Counted from the first letter of the stretch, positions 11,990 through 25,600 are shown. The stretch: 64,000 nucleotides of DNA from Palaemon carinicauda (GCF_036898095.1 NC_090745.1:83910178-83974177), one strand, 5' to 3'. Made by a program: numbers and translations. Notes: generated from the letters alone by a model not told the origin.

Positions 11990-13175
11990 TTCCTTGCTGA
12001 CAGTAGAAGAATCTAAATTTCTTCATTTTCCTCAAAACCTCTGCCAGCTAGGTGTGCTTTAATTTTCTATTTTTTTTTTCTTCTCTGTTGCCACCCACCT
12101 AACTGACAGTGCTTTCTGACCCATGTTAGTTACTGTCTCATATGCTCCAAAACTCTTTCATTCTTGTTTTTCTTTTTCAAGTTCATGACTTTCTGTATTT
12201 TCACAAGACATTAGTACTTCGTTGGCTTCATCCTCTTCCACAACTGGTCCCCTACTTTGCTACATCCCTGTTCCAGTCGATGCAGATGTCCATCTTCCTC
12301 CAGCTGCTGCATTTTCCTGTAGACTTTCCAGCTGGACTATGTCTAGTTACTAGTTACTGTCTGCCATTCATCTGACATTTGGAAGGAATCTAATTATCTG
12401 TTCACATTTTGGAACACTTGTGGCTGTTACACTTAACTTGGGTGTGTTCTCTTTTTTCCTTTGCTTGACCACAACTTTCATCTTTTACAGGAGTTTCCAC
12501 TGGATTAACAACTGCTGCTCTCTTATTGCATCCTTAACTTCTTTTTTTTTGCTCTGGCCCCGTAACATGTCAAGTAGTGCATTCAATCCTTCATCAATGT
12601 CCCTGTCAAAGCTAAATGATATCTTATGAACATGTTTCATGTGCTCTTACTATTAGTCATATTTCAAAATCTCTGTTTTTAACATCTTGACCAATAATCC
12701 TGGCTGGTCCTTTCCATTCCTTTGGATCTTCTCTCTTGAAATAGACGATCTATACTTCTAAGAATTTTACTGGTGGTTCTTACTTTGTGTCTTAGAGTGA
12801 ACTCCGTATCTTCTTGGATGTTTCAGCAGCAATAAAAGCTTTCCTGGCAGAGGGGCTGGCATTAAGATGTTTAACAACTATTTCACTTGCGTAGTACCTT
12901 CCAGTGCAGGGAGTTCATCACTCAGGGAACACGGCAACTTAGGGTTACGTCCATACACACGTTGATATGGGCTGAAACCTCTTGCCATCTAAAGACAATT
13001 TTTAGCACTAACTACCCATGGTAAAGACACTTTAATTGACAAATTTGGTTGCTCTGCCATTATTTTGGTAACCATTTCATCTATAACTGCATGATTACAC
13101 TCACACAGGGCATTCATTTCTGAAGGGGCTGCAGTATGCATCACTTCAATGTTCATATTCTCTCATATTTTCAGT

Positions 13176-13361
13176 TCATATTCTCACATATTTTCTCAGG
13201 AATGTGTTGTTAGCAAACTCCCCACCATTATCCCACAAAAACTTCACAGGAGCTCTCAAACCAGTTCCCAACCAAGTTTCAATGATTTCCTTAACTACCT
13301 CCTTAGGATCTTTCCTTTTTGTCACACACAACTTTGAGAACCTTGTTGCCATGTCCACCAT
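13176..13361 (-). pseudogene. Ty1/copia integrase core fragment
   Basis: The minus strand reads VDMATRFSKL and then FLWDNGGEFANNTF. This is the integrase DDE core around its second aspartate (D-N-G-G-E-F) in the retroviral and copia style. It lies upstream of RT in element order, which fits copia (Gag-PR-IN-RT-RH). The surrounding frames are broken. Confidence 0.75.
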
Positions 13362-13916
13362 ATGCAGAAAATAGATATCCTTTCTTATACTCCTTCAAGT
13401 CTATTGCCACAACCTTATTGAAATATTTTGCAATTTTCACACTAACAATGGATTGTGGTGGTGATGTTTTCTTATGTATCATGCATGTCTCACAGCTGTT
13501 TGAAACTTCAACATGTGTACCTCAATACCTGCATCTTGCAACAACCGAATCAGCCTCTTTACATATATGGTGCTCAAATTGTTGATGCAGTTTATCATTT
13601 TTGGTTTTCTTTCCTTTGCCATCATTGTCAAAGGTTAGTTCTTTAGTTTTCTTCCAAGCTTCCTTCTCATCTCTTAGTGACAAGCAATAGTGTCTTGAGG
13701 AAGTACACCTTAATTTAACCTTTTTTTTCTCCATGTATTAAACCAGTATCATTTTCCAAGTCCAATCTCATTTCTGCTCTCTTCATTGATGTCTTACTGA
13801 ATAAAAGTGGAATAGAACAATTCACCACATAAGCTGTTACACTTGCTTCGTCACCTAAGTTTAACCTTATTCAATGATTTATACACATCACCATATCTAA
13901 ATTTTGTCACTTTTTT

Positions 13917-14099
13917 TCATCTTTTATTCTCAGTTTCTCCTCCTCTAACATCTTTTATTCTCAGTTTATCCTCTTCTAACAATGTCTGTATGTACATTTT
14001 CATCCAGTCAACACCACACACAGAAAAACTGCAGGCTGTGTCCAGGATAGCATAACCAACAGATTCCGTCATTAACATAGACATCACTACATTCTCCAC
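13917..14099 (-). pseudogene. Ty1/copia aspartic protease fragment
   Basis: The minus strand contains AILDTACSFSVCGVDWM, matching the D-(S/T)-(G/A) aspartic protease active-site region that copia elements place between Gag and integrase. Its position, 5' of the integrase fragment on the same strand, agrees. Confidence 0.6.
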
Positions 14100-14474
14100 A
14101 CCAACTTATGATTTTGCCTCTTTAGGTGGATATTCACTAGCATTGATACGCCCTCTTTGTACATTTGGTATTGTGAGATGCACTTAAAAATTTTTTTTTT
14201 ACAATGGAAAATCTATCAACATAATTCCTCTGTCCACCTTTCACTACAGTATTTACAACATTTCCTCTTCCTCTTCCGAATCCTCCACATCCTCTTGACC
14301 ATGTAACAACCTCCTCTGTGCTAAAAACACTGGCTCAGATTTCACCACTACTGCAGGAGTCAAACCGGCACTAACCCCCAAAGTCTACACTTCCTGACTC
14401 GCAAAAAAATTCTTGAGTGCTTGTTAGATGGAGTCACATCTTGTCCGGCTCACTGAAAGTCACTGCTGTCAGCA

Positions 14475-14889
14475 CTATTTGTTTGTTTGTCTTTCTCCTC
14501 TAGCCCTGCATTGTCCAATAACTTGAATGCCAAAATGCACTTTGGTTTTATACTTCTTCAAAACAGTGCTTCTCTTCACAAACTCCAGAATGTACTTCTT
14601 GTATGTGTCAAATCTGGTCCATGCCGCATATGCAGCTGACATCATCTCCTTTTTGTACCACTTTTCCAAGTGACATGCACCCATGCCAACTCTTGTTTTC
14701 TGCAATTTTGTCTTCTCCAAAGACCGGCACTTGGGCCTGACTGCAGTCACTGTTGTTGGTCATTTCCTTTTTTTTATTAATTCTCTTCGATATCCTTCCA
14801 CCTGCCACTGACAATGCTCTGATAGATTGTAGAGATTGTAGATCAGTGAGGCAAGGCAAGGTAAAGTCTGGCATCCATTTCCAAGACAA
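14475..14889 (-). pseudogene. Ty1/copia Gag N-terminal remnant
   Basis: Two overlapping minus-strand frames share the stretch that begins MTNNSDCSQAQVPVFGEDK and continues in another frame as YAAWTRFDTYKKYILEF. A frameshift apparently separates them. Position and style suit the start of a copia Gag. No LTR is visible at either side, so the element is decayed or truncated. Confidence 0.45.
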
Positions 14890-14969
14890 TTTTAATAGTA
14901 GCCGCTCACAGCTGTTACACCCACAGCTCTTCCTCTCCTTCTGCCCTCTCCCCCCCCCAACCCAAAAAA

Positions 14970-16440
14970 AGAAAAAAAAATAACTGACCGAAGCACAAAG
15001 AGTCCTTCAAACACATACTGAAGCAAGTTAACACTTCACCAAGTATGTTTCTAACCACTACTAAAGGTCCTAGTGACCAATTAACCTCAGTTAGCCTCTA
15101 ATCCACGTAATGCATATATAGTAGAGAGGAAGCCCTTTTCCATAGAGCAGCCTTTGGTGCCAAATTTAAGGACAAAATCCTGAGGAAATTTAAAGGAATG
15201 GCTATACTGGATACAGTGAGCCTTGACCTTTGCCAGTGTTAAAGTCTTTTCATCACATTAGACTCGCTTGAGGAATACTGATATGCACAGGCTTTTTAAA
15301 TTGCCTAACCATGACATCCACTATCCTTTTAAAGTATAGCTACAAGTCTATCATTGGGTTTTTGCTCATAACCATTTCTTGGGAAGAAATCTGTCCCTAA
15401 TAAAAACTCCAATTGAAGGGCCTACAGTTCACCAAATCTGAATTCAAAATGCTAAGGCTAATAGGAACAATGTCTTGTCTGTCTAATTCCCTAAATTAAC
15501 TAAATCTTGGGAAGGGCAGAACCATCCACATTCCAACAAATCTTCTCCTTGATTCTCAGTGCTTCAATGTATTACTAAACTTGGAACTGTTTCCTAAACC
15601 CACTATGCTGAAGAATGGAGAGACAGTATGAAACTGAAGCCCATAAGTTATGTAACCCATAACTTAGATATCATATCCAAGAAACATGAAAGTTTATTTT
15701 TTAAATTTTCCTTGGATGATGAATACCCTTTGATATCCACAAGTTATGGAAAGCTCTCCACTGTTGCTGGTAGAAGAGCTTATTCAACTATTCTCTTGGA
15801 AAGGTATAATTGACAGAGGATGTAGACCCTTCACTTTGATAAGACTCTGAAGTCTCCATTAAGTCAGATTATAAGCATGAGGGTCTGGTGTACCACATGA
15901 CAATGCCGATGTCTATGAAAATAACTAAACTTCTTGAAAAGATCTTTACCTTATCCGCTAGTAGAGGTACAGCCCGATGAACTTCTCCCTCCGAGGCTAT
16001 TAAGGGCTAATGAGGGTCATCGTTAAATAATGGGATACAATTTACATATTGACATCTTGACGGACCATGGAGAATTGGGTATGCTGGTAAATGTCAACTT
16101 TCTTGTTCAGAGCAGCAATGACCATGTCCAATCCCAGTTTCCACAACTCTTTCCTCATACTGTATCTAGATGGAAATGAAGAGGAGAGTATTCCATGTAA
16201 ATTTTAAGTTTCCCCAGAACAAACTTGGGAAGTAAGAGTGGTGCACTTCTTCCATGTCATAACATTTACCTTACCAACTCCTATGACAAGTCATGGTTTG
16301 GTCAGATTTTAGAGCCTAGATTTTCCTCCTCTACAGTATTAAATTCAGTCTACCAATATTGGTTTTTTAGACTGTCATGTGTGGATTGTGAGTATATCAA
16401 TGGGGAGAGTTGTAGAAAATTAGTTTAGAAACAGAATGAA
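14970..16440. other. unassigned intron sequence, possibly retroelement-derived
   Basis: Scattered short frames only, including a 61-codon plus frame at 15,628. A stretch near 16,103 (CTTGTTCAGAGCAGCAATGA) loosely resembles the C1 RT region at 30,303, so a very old minus-strand DIRS remnant is possible. I cannot support more. Confidence 0.2.
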
Positions 16441-17333
16441 CTTTGGTAAGATTTACTGAAATAAACTTTTGAATTTAACTAATAAAAGTTATTGGAGAGA
16501 AAATTCAAAACTACTCAAAATTATTCAAAACTTTGAAAAATACCTTAAATTCAGTTTTTGTGTTCCTTACTGCTTTGTGCTCACTGAATTGATTCACTGT
16601 TCTATGGTGATAAATATATCTTCCATCATTATCTGAAAGTAAATATAAAAAACAATCCATCATATTTCATTGAATTCAAAATAAAGTTTAAAGGATGTCT
16701 CCCTAAGTCTATCTATGGAATCATAAGTAAAATAATTTTATTCTTAATAGTACTGTAATACTCAAAATTCTCAATATTCAATACCTTGCAAGACTGATTT
16801 TGTTGAAATGCATGTTTGTACAGTAGTTGTATTTTCAAATGTGTAAAATTTGGATGCAATATTGTGACAAATAGCCTTTGAACAATATGTAAAACCTGTC
16901 CCCATTATATTTAGTGGATTGAAATAGTTTTTCCAGCTATGTTCACCCCTTCACATTACTGTTCTAATAAGAATAAATCCCCTTTGCTCTAGCTTCTCCT
17001 TCAAGTACAGTATTTTATTTCTTAATGCTAATGTCTCAATAATTTTCCCCATGTTGTTGGTTACTGGACCTGTAAAATTATGAAATTTATCAACATGCAC
17101 CTATAAAGAAATCTGGAAATGGTTTTAAATCGTCTACTGTATTACGCATACTCTCAAGATAATGGTTTAACTTAATTTTCTGTATCTGTAGTCATTTGTA
17201 GCTGTGTTTTGGCTTTAAATAGTTTTAGTGCATTATGAGACCTGCAATTATAATTTATTATTTCTAAGCTATAGGGAAACAAAATTTGTTTGTTAGATAT
17301 TTTTCTAAAATAATTCTTAAATCTATTTTTCAG
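16440..17333. other. AT-rich intron sequence, nothing seen
   Basis: The 3' end of the last prickle intron. There are no repeats or coding signal beyond the acceptor at 17331-17333. Confidence 0.6.
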
Positions 17334-19444
17334 GTCAAATGACACACGAAGGACAACATTGGCATGCAACAGAGGACTGTTTTTGTTGTCACACATGTCA
17401 TGCATCTTTACTTGGGAGACCATTTCTACCTAGAAGGGGAGCAATCTTCTGTTCAATTGCATGTAGCAAGGGAGAGCCTCCAACACCATCAGATAGTAAT
17501 GCTAATACTCCAGTTGGTTCTCAAGCTCCAATACAGCAGTCACGCTCTACCAATGGACTAGAACGAAGGCCATCTTTGTCCTATGATGCTTCAGATTCTA
17601 CTTTAACATCACCCAGAGCTCCCAAGCCATCAAGAAATATCAATAATGATTCTACTTCTGATTTGAGTGATGCAACTTCACCTCTTACGGGACGAAGGGG
17701 TGTTAAATCACCCTTGCCAGAAAAGCAGACTGTATCGAAATCGCCAAAAATGCGACGACGTGCTTTGGCTTCGTCCCCTCTGCTTGAGAATCCTGCAGAA
17801 ACTATAGAATTAGCAGGGCCAAGATCTCCTCAAATAATTAGAAAACCGTCCAATGCCTCTGGTTCCCAGCCAAGAATCTCACGAGAAAACTCCTTTCAAA
17901 TTCGTGATCTTCAAAGACCTCGGAATACACCATCAGTTTCTAGAGAACCTTCCATGTCTGGTATACATGGTGCATCTCAGCCAAATAATCCCCCTCACTT
18001 ATCTAGTCCACGCTCACCATTATCCAGTTCATCAATAGATAACCAGGTTCAACATAGACATCCTGAAAATGCAGCATCTCCAATTTCTCCTCGTTCACCT
18101 CGCTCGCCTCGCCTTCAGTCATCTCAGTCATTAAGACTAGAATCTACCAAACATTTAGTGGATTCACCTCGTGGACCCTCTGATTCCAGTTCTTCTTCTA
18201 GAGTCCAGTCTGAGGCAGGAGGATCTCGTGCTCCATCTGATGTTGGTTCTCCAAAACCAGGAAATCGATCAGTAGCTGCCGTGAGCAGTGAAGAAATTAA
18301 AGGTCAAGGACAAGGAAATCCTCTCATGCGTTCACCAAAAATGGGTAGAAAGGCTTTACAACTACAACAAAGTCCAAAGATGGGAAGACGAGCATTAGAA
18401 TTCCGGGGCAATGATGCTAGCACTGTTTCATCCTCTTGTCAAACAAGTCCACATTCTCCCCCACGAGAGCAAAATCCTTTAACCTGTACTCCAACAGGAG
18501 AGGGAACTGAAAATGCGCAAGCTGAAAAAGCCGTACGAGGAGTAGAACTTGTAGGAGCTGGTTTAGATCGTTTGGTGCTAGAACGTTCACTGAGCCGCCT
18601 GCTTGCTGAGCAAGGGATAAGTCTTTTAAGAGAAATGGCTGCAACTAGTTCTCCTGGAGCCCTAGAATCTCTCCTTCAAAATTCGGAAGTTCTTTCAAGT
18701 GCGGCACGACGACAACCTTTAGATTTATCAGCCTTGTCTGATCTTAATTTAGAAGCATTACTAGCCTCTGAGGAGGCAACAAGAGGTCGAGCATCTCCAG
18801 CTCATGCATCAATGCCAGATTTAAGTCAGCATGGAGAATCTTCTGCTTCAACATCACCTACTAATACCCCAAACCCAGGAGTTCCAAGGAAAAGTTCCCT
18901 TTCTTCAAGGCACAAAGACAGACATAACCGATCAGTTAGATTTGACCCAGCACAAGTTGGTGCTGAAAACTCGAGTCGTCAAGACCCTAATCGTGATGCA
19001 AGAGACTCTTCCTCCTCATCATCGTCATCTGGTTCAGCACCTACAGCTTTGGAAGTTCCATCTACCGTTTCAAAGTCAGAGCGTCACAGACACCATCGTC
19101 AAAGGTCCCATGGCTCGAATGGCTTTCCAAGATCTAGATCCTACTCTGGATCAAGTCCACCACCAACAGGCCAGGCACCAAGAAAAACTCCCTCAGCTCC
19201 AGGATTGGAGGATGCTGATTGGGATAATGAATCAGTTTGTTCCACTTGCTCATCGTCATCCTCTGATGAATTTGATTATGAATTACCTCCAAGAAGAGCT
19301 TATGGTGGTGTAAGGATTAGCTATGTACCCAATGATGCACTGGCATATGCAAGGCGCCAAGCTGGAACTACCAATCCTTCACCTGGATCACCCTCCACAC
19401 GAAAAAGATTGGGGGAAAAAGATAAGAACTGTATCATATCTTGA
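17334..19444 (+). CDS. pk: prickle last exon: LIM3, Ser/Pro-rich tail, CAAX box
   Basis: The 2,111-bp terminal coding exon, entered in phase 1 after CAG; its first full codons read Gln-Met-Thr-His. It completes LIM3 ([18 protein letters not shown] and FCSIACSK) and then a low-complexity tail of about 650 residues rich in Ser, Pro and Arg. Three copies of an S-P-K-M-(G/R)-R-(R/K)-A-L motif lie at 17,741, 18,334 and 18,373. A leucine-rich predicted helix covers about 18,540-18,720. An acidic Ser run and the block [20 protein letters not shown] sit near the end. The last four residues are Cys-Ile-Ile-Ser before TGA, a CAAX prenylation signal as used by Prickle for membrane association. No intron interrupts the tail. 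I am confident of Prickle; distinguishing it from an Espinas-like paralogue needs a tree. Confidence 0.95.
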
Positions 19445-20905
19445 TGTTGCAAGATAACCATCTACTCACGCTATGCAGCAGCCAAGTGCGCTTAGTAGAA
19501 TTTATCAGAGTAGTGCTCTGCAGACCCAACGTCACAGATATGGGTACTGCGCTTTATTTTTTCTGGCTGCAGAGATGTCTACCTCGTGGTCCTGGTGGTT
19601 CTCTCCGTGTGAGAGTGCTAGCTTAGGGCCCAGCCGCACCAGTATTGTTGGACAGTATCTCACCATTCCTAAGAATGACTGTACCATTCATTAACCTAAC
19701 AAACTTCATGAACTTCTTGATTATGTATATAATGTACATTGCAACATATACAAATATATATTATTAATGTCTGTCTGTTCCTTCTTCTACTTCAATGAGT
19801 TAATGAATGAAAAGTTTTTCTGTTGCATGGTGGTTCAAGTATGTGTACTGTGTCCGTTGAATCTTTTTAGAAGTCTTTAAAGGTACTAAATATTTTACCC
19901 TCGTGATATGGAAATGTTTAGTGTTTGTTAAGCCAAAAAATTTGTGTGCGCGTGTGTGTGACTTTCCTTATCCCAACTTTTTCCCACCAGCATACTGGCC
20001 CCGAGTAGGATCGCGGCATTAAGTGATAATTTTAATATAGAGCCTGACTGAAGTGCCAAATTTGTCTTCCAAGACTTACTGATATACATATACAGTGTAC
20101 TGTGCATGCTATTGTGGGCCCTGTTGTCATTGAAAATGATGAGGTATGATGTAAACTCCTTTCCTAATTTGTAATCTTAAACATCCTGCATAGCTTTCCC
20201 TCCATTCAAAATGTCTGAAACTGTATTTTCAGAATTCTTTAAAACATACGTGATATGTCATCTAGTTCATGAATGATATTTTTGTAATTTCATTATTAGA
20301 TCATTGCTATCATTAATTTGGGAAAATGTAATCAAAGCTTTATAATAGAGAGCATTGATGTAAAGTCTCTGTGGGAACTTAATTTAGAACAGTGACTACT
20401 ATATAGTTCCTTTTGTGTCTTTAACGACTTGCATTGCTTACATTGTTATACTGTAATAGAAATTTCAGTGTCTGTAACATTGAATTTTTTGCCATTAACC
20501 AACTTTTACTGTAGTTTGTGATGTTATGAATTCAATATTAAAATGAAAAATTACCCACCTCAATAACTGGTTACCTGTTGGTGGTACAAGATAAGAGTTA
20601 AGAATGATTTTGTGGTTGTGCCCGATATTCATTATGCCATTTTTCTTTTTCTAAGTACACCTGTTTCTGTTTTTCTTTCTAGAAAAATGAATCCAATACA
20701 TAAAGAATGAGTTTGTTCATTCATTGTACATGTTTGTATTTAATTGTTGTATATTACTTGTAGTTTATGGCTCAGTTTTTTTTGTAAGTTTGTAGAAAAA
20801 ATGCCTTTATATTGCTTCAGCATATTGTTCATAAGAATTGTATCATACGAGACTGGTTTGGGTTAAGGGTTTGTACATATGAATAAATTGTTTTACGATT
20901 AAAAG
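19445..20905 (+). other. pk: prickle 3'UTR
   Basis: Non-coding, AT-rich sequence after the stop with no transposon signature. AATAAA at 20,882-20,887 is followed by GATTAAAAGCATTTTTAATG, so cleavage near 20.90-20.91 kb is plausible. That gives a UTR of about 1.46 kb. Earlier weaker signals exist, so alternative ends are possible. Confidence 0.6.
20882..20887 (+). terminator. polyadenylation signal AATAAA
   Basis: A canonical hexamer downstream of the prickle stop codon, with no other gene between them. Confidence 0.55.
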
Positions 20906-21015
20906 CATTTTTAATGTGCCAATATAATCATGTGCTATGTAGAATTAATGTTTGCCTATATGAAAACTTAAAAACAAATTTTTTCATCTCGAATATACTT
21001 GTATTAAAAAACTGG

Positions 21016-22162
21016 TACCGTATTTGACAGCCTACAGGACGCACTTTTTTCCCAAAATTTTGGCTAAAAAAATTGTCCTTCGTCTTATACATCATAGGTA
21101 AAGTTTGAGACGTACCGTAGGCTTTGGCTAATCTAACCCATACGCTAGGTACTTTCACCTGCACTATACTCCATGCATCCTTATTTTACTTTTATTGCTG
21201 TTATTATTGTAATATTACCGGTGCTTTAAAAACTATTTCGTTAAAATTAGAGCAATTTGAATTGAAAAGCTGACAAAATGTAAACATAAAGTTATGGTTG
21301 CATTCTCAGCAATCTTTTAACTTTCTCTTTCCTTAGCCTTCGATAATTTTAATTTTATTGTTAATAACAGAAGTAATCAAATTTTAGATTAGCATATTTA
21401 TTTTTCATTGAAATTCCACCATAAGTCAAATTCTCCTCCAATGAAGCACCATCTTGGTCACATCATACTGTCATTAGTGGTACTTTGTTATTGTTGACTA
21501 AATACTAACAAAATGGCTTTTCTGTTGTGTGACGTATAGAAATTTTTAGGGATATGGCAAGTAAAATATTTGTAATAGTACCTTTACTTAAGCTCTTATT
21601 ATTGTTAGTTATTACTTGAATGTGTAAATGCGTTTGTCTGTTCATGATCAGCAATGAAACTTAAACAAAACTTTTTCTGTTTTAGGCAGCATTTATTAGG
21701 AACATCTTGACATAAAATCGCTCATTTCAATTATTTTGAATTACTAAGGATAAAGTAAAACAAAATTAATAACATTATTACTTCATAACTAATACTTAGT
21801 AAAATATCTGTTGCTGCAGAAGCTAATTTATACATGTCTAAATGCGTTCGTTTATTAGTTATGATCGGTGATGAAACGTGTAAACAAAGCAATGGTTTCC
21901 GTTTCATGTTGCGTGTTTAGCAAAGCATGATATAAAATGGTCTTTATTTTGGATTTTTAAGCATACAACAAAAGCTAGCCTATACACTAATGGTCGTCTT
22001 ATGCGCAGAAACATACGATATGTTTCTGCTTGTGCAATGTACAGCTAGACTATTTTCAACAATATATGCTTAAATACACTTTAAACTGTTTTCCTGAATC
22101 TGACCTGCTGACATGAGGGTGTCTTATATGCCTGTGTGTCTTATAGGCTGTCAAATATGGTA
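21016..22162. mobile_element. non-autonomous DNA transposon with TIRs
   Basis: The left end TACCGTATTTGACAGCCTA (21,016) and the reverse complement of the right end, TACCATATTTGACAGCCTA (to 22,162), form terminal inverted repeats with one mismatch. The homology continues inward (GACGCAC on the left, reverse complement of GTGTGTCTTATA on the right). No transposase frame is present in 1.15 kb. An imperfect internal duplication lies at about 21,600-21,740 and 21,820-21,960 (shared TAAATGCGTT and ATGATC blocks). The superfamily is not clear to me. Confidence 0.75.
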
Positions 22163-22640
22163 ATTACTTTGATTGCTAGTCAGTTTTGTACAAAACTAAA
22201 CAAAGGCCATAAACAAAAAGCCTTTTTGTGTATGAATATAATTTGAACATCACTCAATTTTCAATTCAATACTTCCCACACAGTCAATTACTTCATATTA
22301 GCTTGATCTTATTTAAAAATGGTTTTTATAACAGGAAGAACTTGGGATATACCATATTTTCCAAATCTTGAAACAATTTTGAATACTTAAAATTGTAACA
22401 TCCATAGATATGTAAACTTCTTATCAAAACAGCATGAGAAAAAACTATTTCAAATGATGCTTAATTGGTCATAAATAAAATTTTACAAAACAGCAGAGCA
22501 ACAGTAAATGCAATACAACTCTGGGGCTAAAATAATTTTGCACTTCAGTTAAAATTGCCAAACAGTGAATTGACAGAATACATGCAAATTCCCTTACTTT
22601 TACACAAATGGGATGAAAAATTAGAAAACCAACTCAGTCT
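22163..22640. other. intergenic, nothing recognisable
   Basis: AT-rich sequence between the DNA transposon and the first DIRS element. Confidence 0.5.
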
Positions 22641-25600
22641 TTAAAATCTTTAAAAGTAATTTGTATTTTTCATAACTATATAAACTTGAGTCCTATAATA
22701 GGAGTATGTTTTCAGTGTAGCTAAATCTCCACAGTTGAAATTTAAAGAGGTGTTGATAGTTTCTGGCAGATAGTGAGGAGGTCCTGCCTCCTTGCCAGCA
22801 CACACAGTAATCACTAAGCCCTTTTTTTACCTAGGACTTGTAAGGTAGTTGAGGCAGGAAGTAAAAGGACTGGTTTGTATACATTAGTTAGCAAAAAATA
22901 AGTTACAGTACTTTAGAATTTTGTAATTTGTTCCTACACGTATACAAATCCTCGACCTTTAATGAGACTTTTCCTAAGTAGGGAGAAAGTCCCTATGACA
23001 AATCTGGCTGGCTGGTTTAATTCTCTGGATGTTTGGATACCTGACCGGGTGGAGGTACGAAAAAAGTGCTCGACTCTTGCCTACCTCCCATCACCTGAGA
23101 AAAAAGGAGGAAGGGGGAGATGCCTCTGTATCAACTCATATTAAAACTGCTTACCTGCATCAACATCTAATCTTGCAAATAGTGGCACAATTGCTGCATT
23201 CCATTTGGGGAAAGAAAAGAGGAAAAAGGGCCAGAAATTAACTCTTATCCTTAACTTATGACCGCTACCTTGTCCTATGGAGCTAGGCCCGCTACACTAC
23301 CTGCTGAGCAGCTACTATAAGCCCCAGTTAAAATGTATTTAAGGACTTATGGGTACAGTATACTCTCACAAAATATGGGCCGAAAAGGTTGTCTGGCATT
23401 TCCAGACTCGCCATTCTTTTACATTTGACTCACTAATAGTATCTTCTAAAGTACCAAGTGTACTGTGCAACTAAACCCTCTGACTTCATGAGCACGAGCT
23501 TGAGCTGGTTCTTCCAGATCATCAGCCTAAAGAGGATATGCTCCCTTAATCTTTTCTTGAAACCAGAAGGATATAATGTTCTGGGAGCTCTTCTTTAGTC
23601 TACCTGTACTAACAAAAAGGTTTGTAGGAGTAGTCTGACGGGCTGCATCCGCTTGAAATTTCATAAGTTCACCTATGTGGTTCTCTGAGGCTAATGCAAG
23701 AGGAAAGCTATCTTGAAGTTCACGTATGTGATTCTCCGAGGATAATAAAAGGAGGAAGGCTGTCTCTATGTCTGATCTCTTATCTGAGGCTTGGCTTAAA
23801 GTTTTGAAGGAGTCCTACTTGAAAGCCAGAGAACTAGGGTGACGTCCCATGAAGGCGATTCAAGTATCTCAGAAGACCAAACTGCTGTGTTTCTCATGAG
23901 CATAGAAACTGACGAAGAGGACCAATTTAAACCCCTCTGTTTAAAGACCTTACTCAAGGCTAAGCGATATCCTTTTACCACCGAGACTGAAAGGAGCTTC
24001 GTCTTACAAAAGTATACAAGAAAATCTTTCAGCTGTAGAGAGCCTCCAATCATGTTGGTACTAATTGAAGATAGCCCATTTTGCCTGATACACTTTGGCA
24101 GAGGAGCTACTGAGATATTCCTACATCTTCAGGGTAGTGCATCACAAAAAGCTTGTCGCTCAGAGGAGATGCTGGATAGTTTCCAACTGCAAAGTGAAAG
24201 GAATGTATCAGCATTGTAGCATCTCTGAAGGAGGAGCTGGCACAGTAGGTTAGCCCAGCTGGGTAGATCTCGATACCTTGACTAGCAGCTCCAGCAGGTC
24301 TGGGAACTATATGGCATGTGATCATTTGGAAGTAACCAGGTATACCATTAGATTTACGGTAGTCAGGAACAGCCGATTACTGGCAGAGCAGTGGTAAGTG
24401 TAGATGTCGGTGTTGCCCCACGGGTGTTGAAAGGCATCCTCTAAGGCTGTTGCTTGGTTCAGTACTGAAGAATAGGCACAAGAAGTTTCTTGTTGAAGTA
24501 AGTGGCAAACAAATTGATTACAGTATTGTATTGGGGAATCCCACTGTTTGAAGTTTCTTCGCCACTAGAGAATGAAGGAACCACTCCACGCTTGAAACTT
24601 ATTCCTGGTGCTTGAGCTTGTTGGCAATTAAATTCCTCTTGTCTTAAATGGAACTTACTATTCAGTCCACTGCATTGTTTAGTGCCCAAAGGTGTGCCTG
24701 CTCCAAGTGGTGCTGTGATACCGTACCTCCTTGTTTGTTAACATATACTGTACTACTATGGTAGTGTTGTCACTAATTAACATTATCAAATGGCCTATCA
24801 GACACTGTTGGAATGACTACAGATGCAGCAGAGCTGCCTTAATTTCCACTCAGTTTATGTGCCGGCATTTTCGTTGGACAATCGCCTCGAGGTAGTCTGG
24901 GTGTGCATCCCATCCTTTCTTCAACTTGTACATTGAGTAAGATTCCAAGTGACCAGGGGAGTGCCCTTGTTGAGACTGTTATTGTTTAGTCACCAAACCA
25001 GATCATTCCATGCCCTTGTCCCATCAGAACAAGATGTGAGGAGGATAATTGGCGACTAACCAGTGGGGGGATCTGTAATGAAGACTCAAATAAGGAACAA
25101 GTTTCTCAAATAAAAATAGACGTTACGAGCAGATATTGCCACTGTCAAACCGCTAGTTTTAATGGCAGAAAAAAGATAGTCTTACCTTTCTGAGTCTGTT
25201 GATGTAGTCATCTGATAGAAGTGGCTTTGCTGCTGTCGTTTCTATCAGCATTCCGAGAAACTCAACTCTCTGTGTGGGTGAGGGATATGACTTATCTCAA
25301 GGAGTGTCACAGTGCTGAAGCAGTTGCCTCCGAGAGCCAAACATTCTGGTATCGAAAGAGACTGATTACATTGGCATGAGTCCAAGTTGACACGAGCGAA
25401 CAGCCTAATGAACAGTTGGGAGACATGTGCCAGTCCATAGTCCAGGATCTAAAATTGTTAAATTCTTCCTGTCAATGTAGTTTCCTGGAGAGACAAATCA
25501 TAATAGTCTGAAGAACAAGCAGTAGTTCCGATCGTGTGGTTCCCGACCGCATAGTTCGAGATAACGTGGTTTCTGATCTCGTGTACTGTAGTTACCAATT

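Larger units (their letters stand above)
9815..17333 (+). other. prickle last intron, 7.5 kb, retrotransposon-filled
   Basis: A phase-1 intron. It holds a DIRS 5'-end fragment (about 10.1-11.2 kb), a pogo-like terminal repeat (11.18 kb), a decayed minus-strand Ty1/copia element (about 11.7-14.9 kb) and unassigned sequence from 15.0 to 17.3 kb. It ends in a T-rich tract and CAG at 17331-17333. Confidence 0.75.

Noticed and set aside
18831..19313. 160-codon second frame inside the prickle last exon
   Set aside because: Shadow of the real Ser/Pro-rich frame; it has no features of its own.
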